In this document: piece after piece, positions 45,065-52,866 of the stretch
Layout: each line of letters begins with the position of its first letter
How positions within the stretch are numbered: position 1 is the first letter of the stretch
Origin: Nocardia rosealba
GTDB taxonomy: Bacteria > Actinomycetota > Actinomycetes > Mycobacteriales > Mycobacteriaceae
Reading direction: 5' to 3'
Assembly (NCBI RefSeq): GCF_020216065.1
Contig: NZ_JAIWNA010000002.1
Location: forward strand, 744,001-808,000
Length of the DNA stretch: 64,000 nt
Notes under the pieces: generated by a model
Database searches by the model: none
Told to the model about the DNA's origin: nothing
The model's input: the letters and a program-made list of their open reading frames with translations, nothing else
Program-made: the position numbers and the translations under genes

Positions 45065-45904
45065 ATGGGATTTCCCGAACAGCAGCAGCAGGTTCCCGGC
45101 ATCCAATCGAAAATGGACCCCGTGCCCGATTGTGGGGAGAACAGTTACCAGGGATCGGGCAAATTGACGGGCAAAGCCGCTGTCGTCACCGGTGCCGACA
45201 GCGGAATCGGACGTGCGGTCGCCATCGCGTACGCCCGTGAAGGCGCCGATGTCCTCATCTCCTATCTCGACGAACACGACGACGCGAAAGAAGTAGCCGA
45301 CCTGGTGACCAAGGCCGGCCGCCGTGCCGTGCTGATGGCCGGTGACCTGTCGGACGCCGCGCACTGCCGTGCGGTGATCGACAAGGCCGTCGAGGAATTC
45401 GGTCGAGTCGATGTGCTGGTGAGCAATGCCGCCTTCCAGATGTCGCACGACGACATCACCGAGATCAGCGACGAGGAATTCGCCTACACGTTCGCCCTCA
45501 ATGTCGGTGCCTACTTCCACCTGGTGAAGGCGGCGCTGCCCCATATGGGTCCCGGTTCGTCGATCATCGGCAGCTCGTCGGTGAACTCCGACATGCCCTC
45601 CCCGACGCTGGCACCGTATGCCGCCACCAAGGCCGCCATCGCGAATTTCTCGGCCAGCCTGGCGCAGATGCTGGGGGAGAAGGGAATCCGGGTCAACAGC
45701 GTGGCTCCGGGCCCGATCTGGACACCGCTGATCCCGTCGACCTTCCCCACGGAGAAGGTGAGCAAGTTCGGTGACGACACCCCACTCGGCCGGGCCGGTC
45801 AACCCGCGGAGCTGGCCCCCGCCTATGTGCTGCTCGCCGCCGACGACGGCAGCTACATCTCCGGCGCCCGCCTCGCTGTCACCGGCGGACGCCCGATCCT
45901 CTGA
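45065..45904 (+). CDS. Short-chain dehydrogenase, stress-type (YhxC/YhdF-like)
   Basis: The 279-residue SDR carries an N-terminal extension (QQQQVPGIQSKMDPVPDCGE) typical of general-stress SDRs such as Bacillus YhdF/YhxC. The cofactor motif is VTGADSGIGRAVAIAYAREG, and the catalytic residues are in GSSSVNSDM...APYAATKAAI. A weak sigma F-like site (GTTT-N15-AGGTAG, 44999-45023) lies 41 nt upstream. Substrate is unknown. Confidence 0.9.
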   Translation: MGFPEQQQQVPGIQSKMDPVPDCGENSYQGSGKLTGKAAVVTGADSGIGRAVAIAYAREGADVLISYLDEHDDAKEVADLVTKAGRRAVLMAGDLSDAAHCRAVIDKAVEEFGRVDVLVSNAAFQMSHDDITEISDEEFAYTFALNVGAYFHLVKAALPHMGPGSSIIGSSSVNSDMPSPTLAPYAATKAAIANFSASLAQMLGEKGIRVNSVAPGPIWTPLIPSTFPTEKVSKFGDDTPLGRAGQPAELAPAYVLLAADDGSYISGARLAVTGGRPIL

Positions 45905-45911
45905 CCCCTCG

Positions 45912-45944
45912 CCCGGCCTACCGGTGGCTCACTGGTAGGCCGGG
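45912..45944. terminator. Strong hairpin between convergent genes
   Basis: Perfect 11-bp arms cccggcctacc (45912-45922) and ggtaggccggg (45934-45944). The stop codon of the minus-strand flavodoxin gene lies in the loop, so the hairpin can end transcription from both sides. Confidence 0.75.
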
Positions 45945-46546
45945 TACTGGTTCGCCCGCAGCAACCGGGCCAGATGCGCGGCATTACGCGCCATCGCCGC
46001 CGTGGTCGTGCGCACCGCCTCCGGGGTGTCGGGCAGATCCTTGAAATCGGTGCCGCCCATCGCTTCCCCGTTCCAGTAGGTGCAGCCCTGAGCCGGAATG
46101 GTGAATCCGATGTCGTCGAGAGCCTGGAAGGTGTCGGCCACGATCTTGTGCGCACCGTCCTCGTTCCCGACGACGGCCGCGATCCCGACCTTGCCCAGCA
46201 TGACGGGCCTGCCCGCGTCGTCGGTGTCGGACAGCTCGGCATCCAGACGTTCCAGCGCGCGCTGGGCCACCGAGGACAGATGACCCAACCAGGTGGGCGT
46301 CGCGATCAGGACGATATCGGCGTCGATGATGCGGTGCCGGATCTGCGGCCACTCGTCGCCCTCGCCCTCGTCGGCACTCACCCCCGGTCGCACCTCGAAA
46401 TCGGCGATACGCACCGTCGACCCGGCCACATCGTTGGCGGCCAGCTCGGCCAGCACCTGATCGGCCATGAGCTGACTGCTGGATTCGGCGGGCGACGGCT
46501 TCAACGTGCAGACCAGCGCCACTGCGCGCAACTGTTCGGCGGCCAC
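45929..46546 (-). CDS. Flavodoxin-fold NAD(P)H oxidoreductase family protein
   Basis: The GTG at 46546 behind GAGGAAG gives 205 residues. The FMN-binding features are VCTLKPSPAESSSQLMA (phosphate loop) and IVLIATPTWLGHLSSVAQRA, with WNGEAMGG near the C-terminus. It is a WrbA/azoreductase-like protein that may reduce quinones under oxidative stress. It follows the PLP decarboxylase by 25 bp in one operon. Confidence 0.85.
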   Translation of the reverse strand: MAAEQLRAVALVCTLKPSPAESSSQLMADQVLAELAANDVAGSTVRIADFEVRPGVSADEGEGDEWPQIRHRIIDADIVLIATPTWLGHLSSVAQRALERLDAELSDTDDAGRPVMLGKVGIAAVVGNEDGAHKIVADTFQALDDIGFTIPAQGCTYWNGEAMGGTDFKDLPDTPEAVRTTTAAMARNAAHLARLLRANQYPAYQ

Positions 46547-46571
46547 GACAACACTTCCTCTCGCTCGACGA

Positions 46572-48035
46572 TCAGGACTGGCGGACAACCCGGATGTTGT
46601 GCAACTGCGGATCGCTGGCATCGGACACATTCATCCCCGCCTCGACACCGGAACGCAGGTACTCCACGACCGTGTCACCGATCCGCTCACCCGGCACGAT
46701 CGCGGGAATGCCCGGCGGGTACGGCGTGAGCTGTTCGGCCGCGATCCGGCCCGGCGCCTTGTCGATGGGCACCATCTCGGTGGGGGCGAAGAAGGCATCA
46801 CGCGGCAGCATCACCGTGTCGAGCTGCAGATCCTGCGGGGACGGCAGCGTGATGTGGTGCGGTGCGGGGTCCAGACCGGCCCGGCGCCACAGCGCGAGCG
46901 CGTCGATGAGTGCCTCCGCGGAGGTGTCGTCGTCGGCCATCGACATCGTCGCCAGAATCCGGCGGTGATCGCTGAGGCCCACATCGAGGTGGTGATGCTC
47001 GCGCAACCAGTCCGCCGCCTCGTACCCGGTGGCGCCGGTCTCGGAGACATCGACGAGCACCTGCAGCAGATCCAGATCGTGCGAGGCCTCCACGCCGAGC
47101 AGCTCGTCGTGCATCACCGTCAGGCCGCTGATCCGGTCGATCTCGGCGCGGGTGCGTTTGGCCAGGTCGAGTGCCTGCCCCAGCAGGTCGTGCCCGAATT
47201 CGACCATCTGTCTTCGCCATCCGTCGAGCGCGGCGTAGATCAGGACGTTCGGGCTGGTGGTCATCAGCAGATCCGCGCAGCGGCGCAAACGGCCCGGATC
47301 CACGAGATCGCCCTGCAGGTGGAACACCGAACCCTGTTCGAAACCCATGCCCATCTTGTGCACGCTCACCACGCACACATCGGCGCCCACATCCATCGCC
47401 CACGTGGGCAATTCGGGATGGAACGGCAGGTGCGCACCCCAAGCCTCGTCGACGATGACCGGTTTGCCGCGCGCATGGCACACCTCGGTGATGCCACGCA
47501 GATCCGCACAGGTTCCATACGGACTCGGGCACACGATCACCGCGCCCGCCGCGTCCGGATGCTCCTGCCACGCCTGTTCCACCTGCTCCGGTGACGGCGG
47601 ATGGGAGAAGTGGCGTTCGGCGTCCCAGCGCGGGCTGATCCAATGCGGCTGGACGCCGGAGAAGATCAGGCCGGCGACGATCGACTTGTGGCTGTCGCGC
47701 GCCACCAGCAGGCCGCCGTCGTTGCCGCCGGCCACCGCCATCATCGCGGCCTTGACCGACAGCGAGCTGCCGCAGGTGGAGAAGAACGCCGTCTCGGCGC
47801 CGACGGCGTCGGCCATCAGGTCCTCGGCCTCGGTGAGGTAGCCGTTGCGTGCGAGCCGGTCGTCGAGTCCGCCGTTGGCCAGCAGATCGGCGGCGAAGGC
47901 ATCGGCACCGAGCGCCGCGAGAACCCGGTCGTCCACCCCGCGACCCTGTCGGTGCCCGGGCGGGGTGAACCCGTACCGGTGTTTGTTGCGGTAGTCGGCG
48001 ACCGCGGCGACGAGCGGGGCTGTGCTGTGGTCCAT
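46572..48035 (-). CDS. PLP-dependent Orn/Lys/Arg decarboxylase family protein
   Basis: The 487-residue fold-type I enzyme has HRQGRG near the N-terminus, the PLP-stacking SHKS (115-118), Asp196 in VIVDEAWGAHLPF and the Schiff-base Lys227 in SVHKMGMGFEQGS. It is of the short, single-core type found in Gram-positive bacteria (about 480 residues), which lacks the long wing domains. It decarboxylates a basic amino acid; which one cannot be told. The ATG at 48035 has no ribosome site, but a promoter lies 9 nt before it. Confidence 0.88.
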   Translation of the reverse strand: MDHSTAPLVAAVADYRNKHRYGFTPPGHRQGRGVDDRVLAALGADAFAADLLANGGLDDRLARNGYLTEAEDLMADAVGAETAFFSTCGSSLSVKAAMMAVAGGNDGGLLVARDSHKSIVAGLIFSGVQPHWISPRWDAERHFSHPPSPEQVEQAWQEHPDAAGAVIVCPSPYGTCADLRGITEVCHARGKPVIVDEAWGAHLPFHPELPTWAMDVGADVCVVSVHKMGMGFEQGSVFHLQGDLVDPGRLRRCADLLMTTSPNVLIYAALDGWRRQMVEFGHDLLGQALDLAKRTRAEIDRISGLTVMHDELLGVEASHDLDLLQVLVDVSETGATGYEAADWLREHHHLDVGLSDHRRILATMSMADDDTSAEALIDALALWRRAGLDPAPHHITLPSPQDLQLDTVMLPRDAFFAPTEMVPIDKAPGRIAAEQLTPYPPGIPAIVPGERIGDTVVEYLRSGVEAGMNVSDASDPQLHNIRVVRQS

Positions 48036-48044
48036 GCCGGGGTA

Positions 48045-48069
48045 ATAGCCGATCGGTTGCGGCCGAAAC
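48045..48069 (-). promoter_or_regulatory. Sigma F-type promoter, leaderless, of PLP decarboxylase
   Basis: On the minus strand GTTT (48066-48069), 15 nt, GGCTAT (48045-48050). The hexamer ends 9 nt before ATG 48035, the same spacing as at three other sites. Confidence 0.6.
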
Positions 48070-48075
48070 GACGCT

Positions 48076-48100
48076 GTGTAGGTGCCCCGGCACGGGGTAC
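48076..48100 (+). promoter_or_regulatory. Sigma F-type promoter of proline-rich peptide gene
   Basis: GTGT (48076-48079), 15 nt, GGGTAC (48095-48100), 42 nt before the ATG. It is back to back with the decarboxylase promoter. Confidence 0.62.
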
Positions 48101-48142
48101 CTGCCCGACGACCGGCGTTTCCGACCCCGTGAGGAGGCTGCG

Positions 48143-48397
48143 ATGACCACCCCGATGTGGACCAGCCCACCCATTCCCGAACCGCGAGACCCGATTCCGC
48201 CCACCCCCGATCCGGCACCACCGCCGGATCCCGGTCGGCCGCCACCGCCACCGGAGCCGGGCCACCCGCTGCCCGGTGACCCACCACCCGGGCCGGGCCC
48301 CGGACAGCCACCGCCCCCGGATGTTCCCGACCCGTTTCCTCCGATTCCGACACCGGGGGAGCCACTGCCCGAACCGGGCGCGGCGGCGCCGTGTTGA
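48143..48397 (+). CDS. Proline-rich small protein, 84 aa, C-terminal Cys
   Basis: The peptide is close to half proline, with repeated Pro-Glu/Asp-Pro units (IPEPRDPIPPTPDPAPPPDP) and ends AAAPC. A strong ribosome site (GAGGAGG) and a sigma F-type promoter support expression. There is no signal peptide. It could be an extended, disordered protein, and the single terminal Cys could allow dimers or attachment. I recognise no family. Confidence 0.6.
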   Translation: MTTPMWTSPPIPEPRDPIPPTPDPAPPPDPGRPPPPPEPGHPLPGDPPPGPGPGQPPPPDVPDPFPPIPTPGEPLPEPGAAAPC

Positions 48398-48471
48398 GCG
48401 CCGCGCCGGGTGAGCGGACGCGATCGGGCACTGTGTGCGTACCCGGGTCCCGGTCGCGAGATACTTCAGGG

Positions 48472-49170
48472 ATGAAGCACAGTGAGGGTCTATCGACGGG
48501 CGGTGCGCAGTCACTGCGGCGCGTGCTCGGCGAGGGCAGGGCGCAGGACGCGGGCGGATTCAAGTTCTGGTTCGCCGATCAGCGCTGGGAGTGGTCCGAC
48601 GAGGTCGCCCGCATCCACGGATACGAACCGGGCACCGTCCACCCCACGACCGCACTGTTGTTGTCGCACAAGCACCCCGACGACCGCGCCCACGTCGCCA
48701 CCATGATCGAGAAGTCGGTCACCGAGGGCGAACCGTTCTGCAGTACCCACCGCATCCTCGACACCGCAGGCGTCGTGCACGACGTGATCGTCGTGGCCGA
48801 TCAGATGGTCGACGACGCGGGCAGCGTCATCGGCACCACCGGCTACTACATCGATGTCACCGACACCCTCGAGCGGCGCCGCAAGGAAACCCTCGACGAC
48901 GAACTGCCGAGTCTCTACGCGGCCCGAGCGGTGATCGAACAGGCCAAGGGCGCGGTGATGCTCGTCTACGGGATCAGCGCCGAGCAGGCATTCGACGTAC
49001 TCACCTGGCGCTCACAGGAGACCAACACCAAGCTCCGTGCGCTGGCCGGGCGCCTGGTCGCCGAACTCGGTTCGCTCACCGATGTGTCCGGCGTTCTGCG
49101 CACCCGCTTCGATCATCTGCTGCTCACCGTCCACGAACGGGCCGAACAGCGCGAGAAGGGCACGGACTAG
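48472..49170 (+). CDS. PAS-ANTAR regulator
   Basis: The 232-residue protein has a PAS_3 domain (about 28-128; FWFADQRWEWSDEVARIHGY to VIGTTGYYIDVTD) and a C-terminal ANTAR domain (about 140-200; AARAVIEQAKGAVMLVYGIS, RSQETNTKLRALAGRLVAEL). ANTAR proteins bind paired hairpins in nascent RNA and prevent termination. It lies two genes upstream of sigF and is the intact version of the truncated gene at 8698. Confidence 0.93.
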   Translation: MKHSEGLSTGGAQSLRRVLGEGRAQDAGGFKFWFADQRWEWSDEVARIHGYEPGTVHPTTALLLSHKHPDDRAHVATMIEKSVTEGEPFCSTHRILDTAGVVHDVIVVADQMVDDAGSVIGTTGYYIDVTDTLERRRKETLDDELPSLYAARAVIEQAKGAVMLVYGISAEQAFDVLTWRSQETNTKLRALAGRLVAELGSLTDVSGVLRTRFDHLLLTVHERAEQREKGTD

Positions 49171-49224
49171 ACGACGTCACGGTCGGGTAACCTGCGACCA
49201 CGACAGGCAACACAGGGAGGCGGC

Positions 49225-49662
49225 ATGCGAGCGGAGGATCGCGAGACCGCGCCCCGGTCGACAACGGTCGGGTTTCAGGTACCGGCGGAGCTCGAGCAGC
49301 TCACCATGGTCCACGCGCTGGCCGAAACAGTCCTGCTGGTAGGCGGTTTCGCGCTCGACGAGGTCACTGATCTGCTGCTGGCGCTCGACGAGGTGGTGAC
49401 CGCCCTCGTCCTCGCCGCCGCACCGGAGGCCCTGATCGATTGCGCGTTCACCGGTGGCGGCGGGGCACTCGGAGCGCGGGTCTCGACCGTGGCGCGCAGC
49501 GACGAAGCGATCGATGAGGATGCCTTCGGCTGGCATGTCGTGGCCACCCTCACCGACGCGCTGCGCACCGAATACGGCCCGTTCGACGCGGCCCGTAACG
49601 GCTATCCGACCACCGTCGAATTCGGCTGGATCCGCCGCTCGCACGGGCCGGTCGGGGGGTGA
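49225..49662 (+). CDS. UsfX/RsbW-like anti-sigma factor
   Basis: The 145-residue protein has the size of M. tuberculosis UsfX and shares its pattern: DLLLALDEVVTALVLAAAPE in the N-box region and DAFGWHVVATLTDAL. As in UsfX, the canonical N-box Asn (E-x3-N) is missing (EVVTA here). It would bind sigma F and hold it inactive, with release by STAS proteins. It lies 92 bp upstream of sigF. A GGGTAA box precedes it but its -35 is poor. Confidence 0.83.
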   Translation: MRAEDRETAPRSTTVGFQVPAELEQLTMVHALAETVLLVGGFALDEVTDLLLALDEVVTALVLAAAPEALIDCAFTGGGGALGARVSTVARSDEAIDEDAFGWHVVATLTDALRTEYGPFDAARNGYPTTVEFGWIRRSHGPVGG

Positions 49663-49688
49663 TGCGGACACCGGGATCGAAAGCGTAG

Positions 49689-49714
49689 GCTTATTTCGCA
49701 TACAGATCGGGTAA
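49689..49714 (+). promoter_or_regulatory. Probable sigma F-type autoregulatory promoter of sigF
   Basis: GCTT (49689-49692), 16 nt, GGGTAA (49709-49714), 40 nt before the start codon. One base from consensus in the -35 and a spacer one longer than the others. Confidence 0.5.
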
Positions 49715-49754
49715 TCCAGAAGCATCCGACCCCACGGAATCGGAGGCACATGTG

Positions 49755-50591
49755 ATGACGACTGCTCAAGCGACAACAGCCAACGACTCGACCGTCCGAC
49801 GCTCCCACTCAAAAGGTGACAGCTACGACAACATCGAACCGTGGTTCGAGAAGCTGCAGGCACTTTCCCCGAACGACCCCCAGCGTGAACCCCTCCGCGA
49901 AGAGGTGATCAGGCTGTGCCTTCCCCTGGCCGACCATATCGCCCGCAAATTCGCCGGGCGCGGTGAACTCTTCGACGACCTCGAGCAGACCGCCCGCGTA
50001 GGGCTGGTGCTCGCGGTCGACCGCTATGACGTCAGCCGCGGCTCCTCGTTCCTTTCCTTCGCGATCCCCACCATCATGGGCGAGGTTCGCAGGCATTTCC
50101 GCGACCACACCTGGGCGGTGCGCGTCCCGCGCAGGCTCAAGGAGATCCAGCTGCGGATCGGTCCGGCCACCGAGGAACTGTCGCAGCGACTCGGCCGCGT
50201 GCCCAACGCCCGCGAACTCGCCGACGAACTCGAGGTCGAACTGGTCGAGGTCACCCGCGCGCTGGTCGCGGGCAACGGCTACCAGACCAACTCCATCGAC
50301 GGGGTCACCCAGGACGACCGCGACAACTCCTCGCAGCCGATCACCGAGACCCTCGGCGCCGAGGAACACTGCTACGAGCTCACCGAGGACGCGATGGCGG
50401 TGCGCCCGCTGATCGCGGCTCTGCCCGAGGAAGAACGCGACGTGCTCATCATGCGGTTCTTCGAGTGCAAGACCCAGAACCAGATCGCCGAGTACCTCGG
50501 CGTCTCCCAGATGCAGGTCTCTCGCATCCTGTCGCGCACCTTGAGCTCGCTGCGCGAACAGGCGCTCACGGAGCAGACACCTGTGCCGTGA
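49755..50591 (+). CDS. sigF: RNA polymerase sigma factor SigF (sigma B/F/G family)
   Basis: The 278-residue group 3 sigma factor has region 2 (LADHIARKFAGRGELFDDLE, VGLVLAVDRYDVSRGSSFLS, FAIPTIMGEVRRHFRDHTW), region 3 (LSQRLGRVPNARELADELEV) and region 4 (LIMRFFECKTQNQIAEYLGV, SQMQVSRILSRTLSSLREQ). It directs transcription from GTTT/GGGTA promoters, of which many occur in this window. ATG 49755 sits 8 nt after GGAGG; GTG 49752 is an alternative. Flanked by UsfX-like and STAS genes, as expected for a partner-switching system. Confidence 0.95.
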   Translation: MTTAQATTANDSTVRRSHSKGDSYDNIEPWFEKLQALSPNDPQREPLREEVIRLCLPLADHIARKFAGRGELFDDLEQTARVGLVLAVDRYDVSRGSSFLSFAIPTIMGEVRRHFRDHTWAVRVPRRLKEIQLRIGPATEELSQRLGRVPNARELADELEVELVEVTRALVAGNGYQTNSIDGVTQDDRDNSSQPITETLGAEEHCYELTEDAMAVRPLIAALPEEERDVLIMRFFECKTQNQIAEYLGVSQMQVSRILSRTLSSLREQALTEQTPVP

Positions 50592-50725
50592 CAGCAGCGG
50601 CCGAGCGTGCCAGAATTGCCTTAGGTTGAGACTTCCAGCCGACCCCGGTCTTTGTGCTATCCACACCCGGAACGTCGGTTGCGCGGTGGCATGAAACCGG
50701 AATCCCCTGTCGTCCAGGAGGTTCT

Positions 50726-51142
50726 ATGTCTGTCGTCACGGATCCGCGACGCTCGAGCAGGTTGCGTTGGTACCGCGGCTCCGCGGCGCACGACGAAGCC
50801 CTGCTTCGCGTCGATCCCGGCAGACATGGCTGCTGGGTACTGCGGGCGGGAAGCGAACTGGACGCGGCCCGGCAGCCGCAATTCTGCGCACTCCTCGACC
50901 GTGCGGTGCGATCGGGAGCCCGAGTGGTGGTGCTCGACCTGCGCGGCACCGATTTCCTCAGTATCCGGCTGGCCGCGCTGCTCGGACCGGCCAAAGCCAA
51001 CGCCTGGAAACACGGGGTCGAGCTGCGACTGCTCGTCGGCGGGCTGGAGGTGGAACGCGCGCTCGAACTGGCGGGCGTGCGGCCGTTGTTCCGCCACTAC
51101 AGCTGCGTCGACGATGCCTCCGACCACCCCGTCGATGTTTGA
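50726..51142 (+). CDS. STAS-domain anti-anti-sigma factor
   Basis: The ATG at 50726 behind AGGAGG gives 138 residues. The STAS core has CWVLRAGSELDAARQPQFCA and VVVLDLRGTDFLSIRLAALL, with a Ser at the phosphorylation-site position in FLSIR. It probably binds one of the two UsfX-like proteins and frees sigma F when unphosphorylated. Lies between sigF and the second usfX-like gene. Confidence 0.85.
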   Translation: MSVVTDPRRSSRLRWYRGSAAHDEALLRVDPGRHGCWVLRAGSELDAARQPQFCALLDRAVRSGARVVVLDLRGTDFLSIRLAALLGPAKANAWKHGVELRLLVGGLEVERALELAGVRPLFRHYSCVDDASDHPVDV

Positions 51143-51161
51143 CCGGCCGACCGGCGGGTAG
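51137..51161 (+). promoter_or_regulatory. Sigma F-type promoter of second usfX-like gene
   Basis: GTTT (51137-51140), 15 nt, GGGTAG (51156-51161), 55 nt before GTG 51217. Both boxes are perfect. It would give negative feedback on sigma F. Confidence 0.75.
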
Positions 51162-51216
51162 GCGCAGTGGGATCGACCCACCCGGTACCACCCGACATCG
51201 GTGAGGAGGCTACGTC

Positions 51217-51654
51217 GTGGCTTCGAGCGAGCGGACCGTCGCGGATTCGGCCCACGCGACCTCGACCCACCTGCGGATCGACGCCGACCTCGGACAACTG
51301 GTCATGGTGCGGGCCGTCGCCGAGACGGCCGCCCACCTGGCCGGGTTCACGCCCGACGAAATCGCCGATATCCGGGTCGCGGTCGACGAAGCGGCGACCA
51401 GCCTGATCCTCGCCGCCGTGCCCGACACCCGCCTGCACTGCGATGTCAACGCCGACGGTTTCCGCCTGCGGATCGCCGTGCAGGCACTGTGCGGGGAGCC
51501 CGACCCGGTCGACGAGAACGCCTTCGGCTGGAACGTGCTACACAGCATCACCGATCACCTGAGCACCGGCTCGGACCGCGATCGCGGTGAGCTCGACGGG
51601 TTCCCGGTCACCATCACCTTCACCCGGGTACGGCGGGTGCCCGCAATTCACTGA
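51217..51654 (+). CDS. UsfX/RsbW-like anti-sigma factor (second copy)
   Basis: The 145-residue paralogue of the protein at 49225 has DIRVAVDEAATSLILAAVPD and NAFGWNVLHSITDHL. The N-box Asn is replaced by Ser (EAATS). GTG 51217 follows GAGGAGG. Having two UsfX-like proteins around one sigF suggests graded or competing inhibition. Its 3' end overlaps the convergent gene by 35 bp. Confidence 0.83.
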   Translation: MASSERTVADSAHATSTHLRIDADLGQLVMVRAVAETAAHLAGFTPDEIADIRVAVDEAATSLILAAVPDTRLHCDVNADGFRLRIAVQALCGEPDPVDENAFGWNVLHSITDHLSTGSDRDRGELDGFPVTITFTRVRRVPAIH

Positions 51655-52627
51655 GCAGTGAACTGCGCCCGGCTCGCCAGCACTCGAGCACCTGATCGGC
51701 GAAACGGTCCTCGAGCAGGTCGGTGGCCTGGATCCCGAAAACGATGCTCGCCGCCGAATCGGGTTCGGTGCGCAGCAATTCGGCGATCACATCGCGCCGC
51801 ATCACCTGCTCGTGCACGGCGTCGGCTTCGACGTGCTCGGTGTAGAAGCCGATACAGGCGGGGTGGGGGAGCAGGGTGCGGGCCAGCTCGGCCAGGCGGG
51901 CCGACGCCGGTGAGGAGGTGATCTCGTTGGCCGCGAAATGGCCCACCGACGCGGCACGCAGACCACGGTGCAGACCGAACAGCGACATCATGTTCACCAG
52001 CACCAGCATGGGAGCGGGCACCTCGTCGAGATAGTGCAGATAGCCGGGTTCCAGACCGGCGCCCGCGAGCAGATCCGCGTAGAGGCGCGCGTGCACACGG
52101 TCGCCGTGGCCGCTACCGTATTCGTCGAATTCGACAGCGACCAGCGCGGCTTTCGCCTGCCCACGCAGGCGTGGGATCACCCAGGCGTAGGGGTCGGCCT
52201 CGATGTGATGATAGATCGAGCGGTGCACGAAGTACTCGCGCAACTGCTCGGCAGTGCCCTGCTCGGCGAGGTAGGCCGCGATACCGCCGGGCGCCGACGG
52301 CTCGAGCAACCGGTCGAGTTCGGCGTCCACGTCGTCGCCGCCGGGCACATCGGCCCGCATGGCAGCGAGGAACCGCTGTTCGAGACCTCGGCGCAGGCCC
52401 AACAGCCCCGGATCCCACTCCCAGTCCTCGTCCACACCGGCGAAACCTTGGTAGTGCAGTTCGTAGCAGGTGTGCAACGCCAGCGCGGCGTCCTCACCGT
52501 AGGGATCGGTGCCGGGGTCCGGCGGAACAGCCGAACCCGGTGCGTGCGTGAGGGTTTCGACCAGGGCGGCCGACAATTCGCCGCGGGGCGCAGGCAGGGC
52601 GCGCCCGAGGGTGACAGTGCTGGTCAT
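51620..52627 (-). CDS. Haem-oxygenase-like iron-containing redox protein
   Basis: The 335-residue helical protein belongs to the haem-oxygenase-like diiron (HDO) type group annotated as iron-containing redox enzymes. Likely metal ligands are in CYELHYQGF, EYGSGHGDRVHARLYAD and FYTEHVEADAVHEQV. Known HDO members perform oxidative C-C or N-oxygenation chemistry. The substrate here is unknown. It starts in a TGATG overlap with the CDGSH gene, which may supply electrons or iron-sulfur chemistry. Confidence 0.82.
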   Translation of the reverse strand: MTSTVTLGRALPAPRGELSAALVETLTHAPGSAVPPDPGTDPYGEDAALALHTCYELHYQGFAGVDEDWEWDPGLLGLRRGLEQRFLAAMRADVPGGDDVDAELDRLLEPSAPGGIAAYLAEQGTAEQLREYFVHRSIYHHIEADPYAWVIPRLRGQAKAALVAVEFDEYGSGHGDRVHARLYADLLAGAGLEPGYLHYLDEVPAPMLVLVNMMSLFGLHRGLRAASVGHFAANEITSSPASARLAELARTLLPHPACIGFYTEHVEADAVHEQVMRRDVIAELLRTEPDSAASIVFGIQATDLLEDRFADQVLECWRAGRSSLLSELRAPAVPG

Positions 52628-52866
52628 CAGGTGCTGCTTTCGTTGTTACGTCGGCGGCGGCGCCGGTGGCTGGTATCGCACAGCGGGTAGGTGGCCGAGC
52701 GCTTGCACAGGCACAGCGCGACCTGGAAACGGTCACAGTGCAGCACTGTTCCCTCACGGGTCACCAGGTCGACCGGACCTTCGATCAGGGCCGGCCCGTC
52801 GGTGAGGACCACCCGCCTGCGGTCAGGCGGGCTCCCCGACGGCGGGGCAGTAGTTTCGTTCGACAC
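52627..52866 (-). CDS. CDGSH iron-sulfur domain protein
   Basis: The 79-residue protein has the CDGSH-type motif CLCKRSATYPLCDTSH, with three Cys and one His ligands for a [2Fe-2S] cluster; the usual CDGSH is CDTSH here. It starts at GTG 52866, 44 nt inside the methyltransferase gene, behind GAGGAATT. It is probably an electron carrier for the coupled HDO protein. Confidence 0.88.
   Translation of the reverse strand: MSNETTAPPSGSPPDRRRVVLTDGPALIEGPVDLVTREGTVLHCDRFQVALCLCKRSATYPLCDTSHRRRRRRNNESST

Noticed and set aside
48472..49224. Sigma F-type promoters for the PAS-ANTAR and first usfX-like genes
   Set aside because: A GGGTAA box exists before 49225, but the base pattern 15 nt upstream (ACTA) is not a credible -35; before 48472 no good -10 is present.
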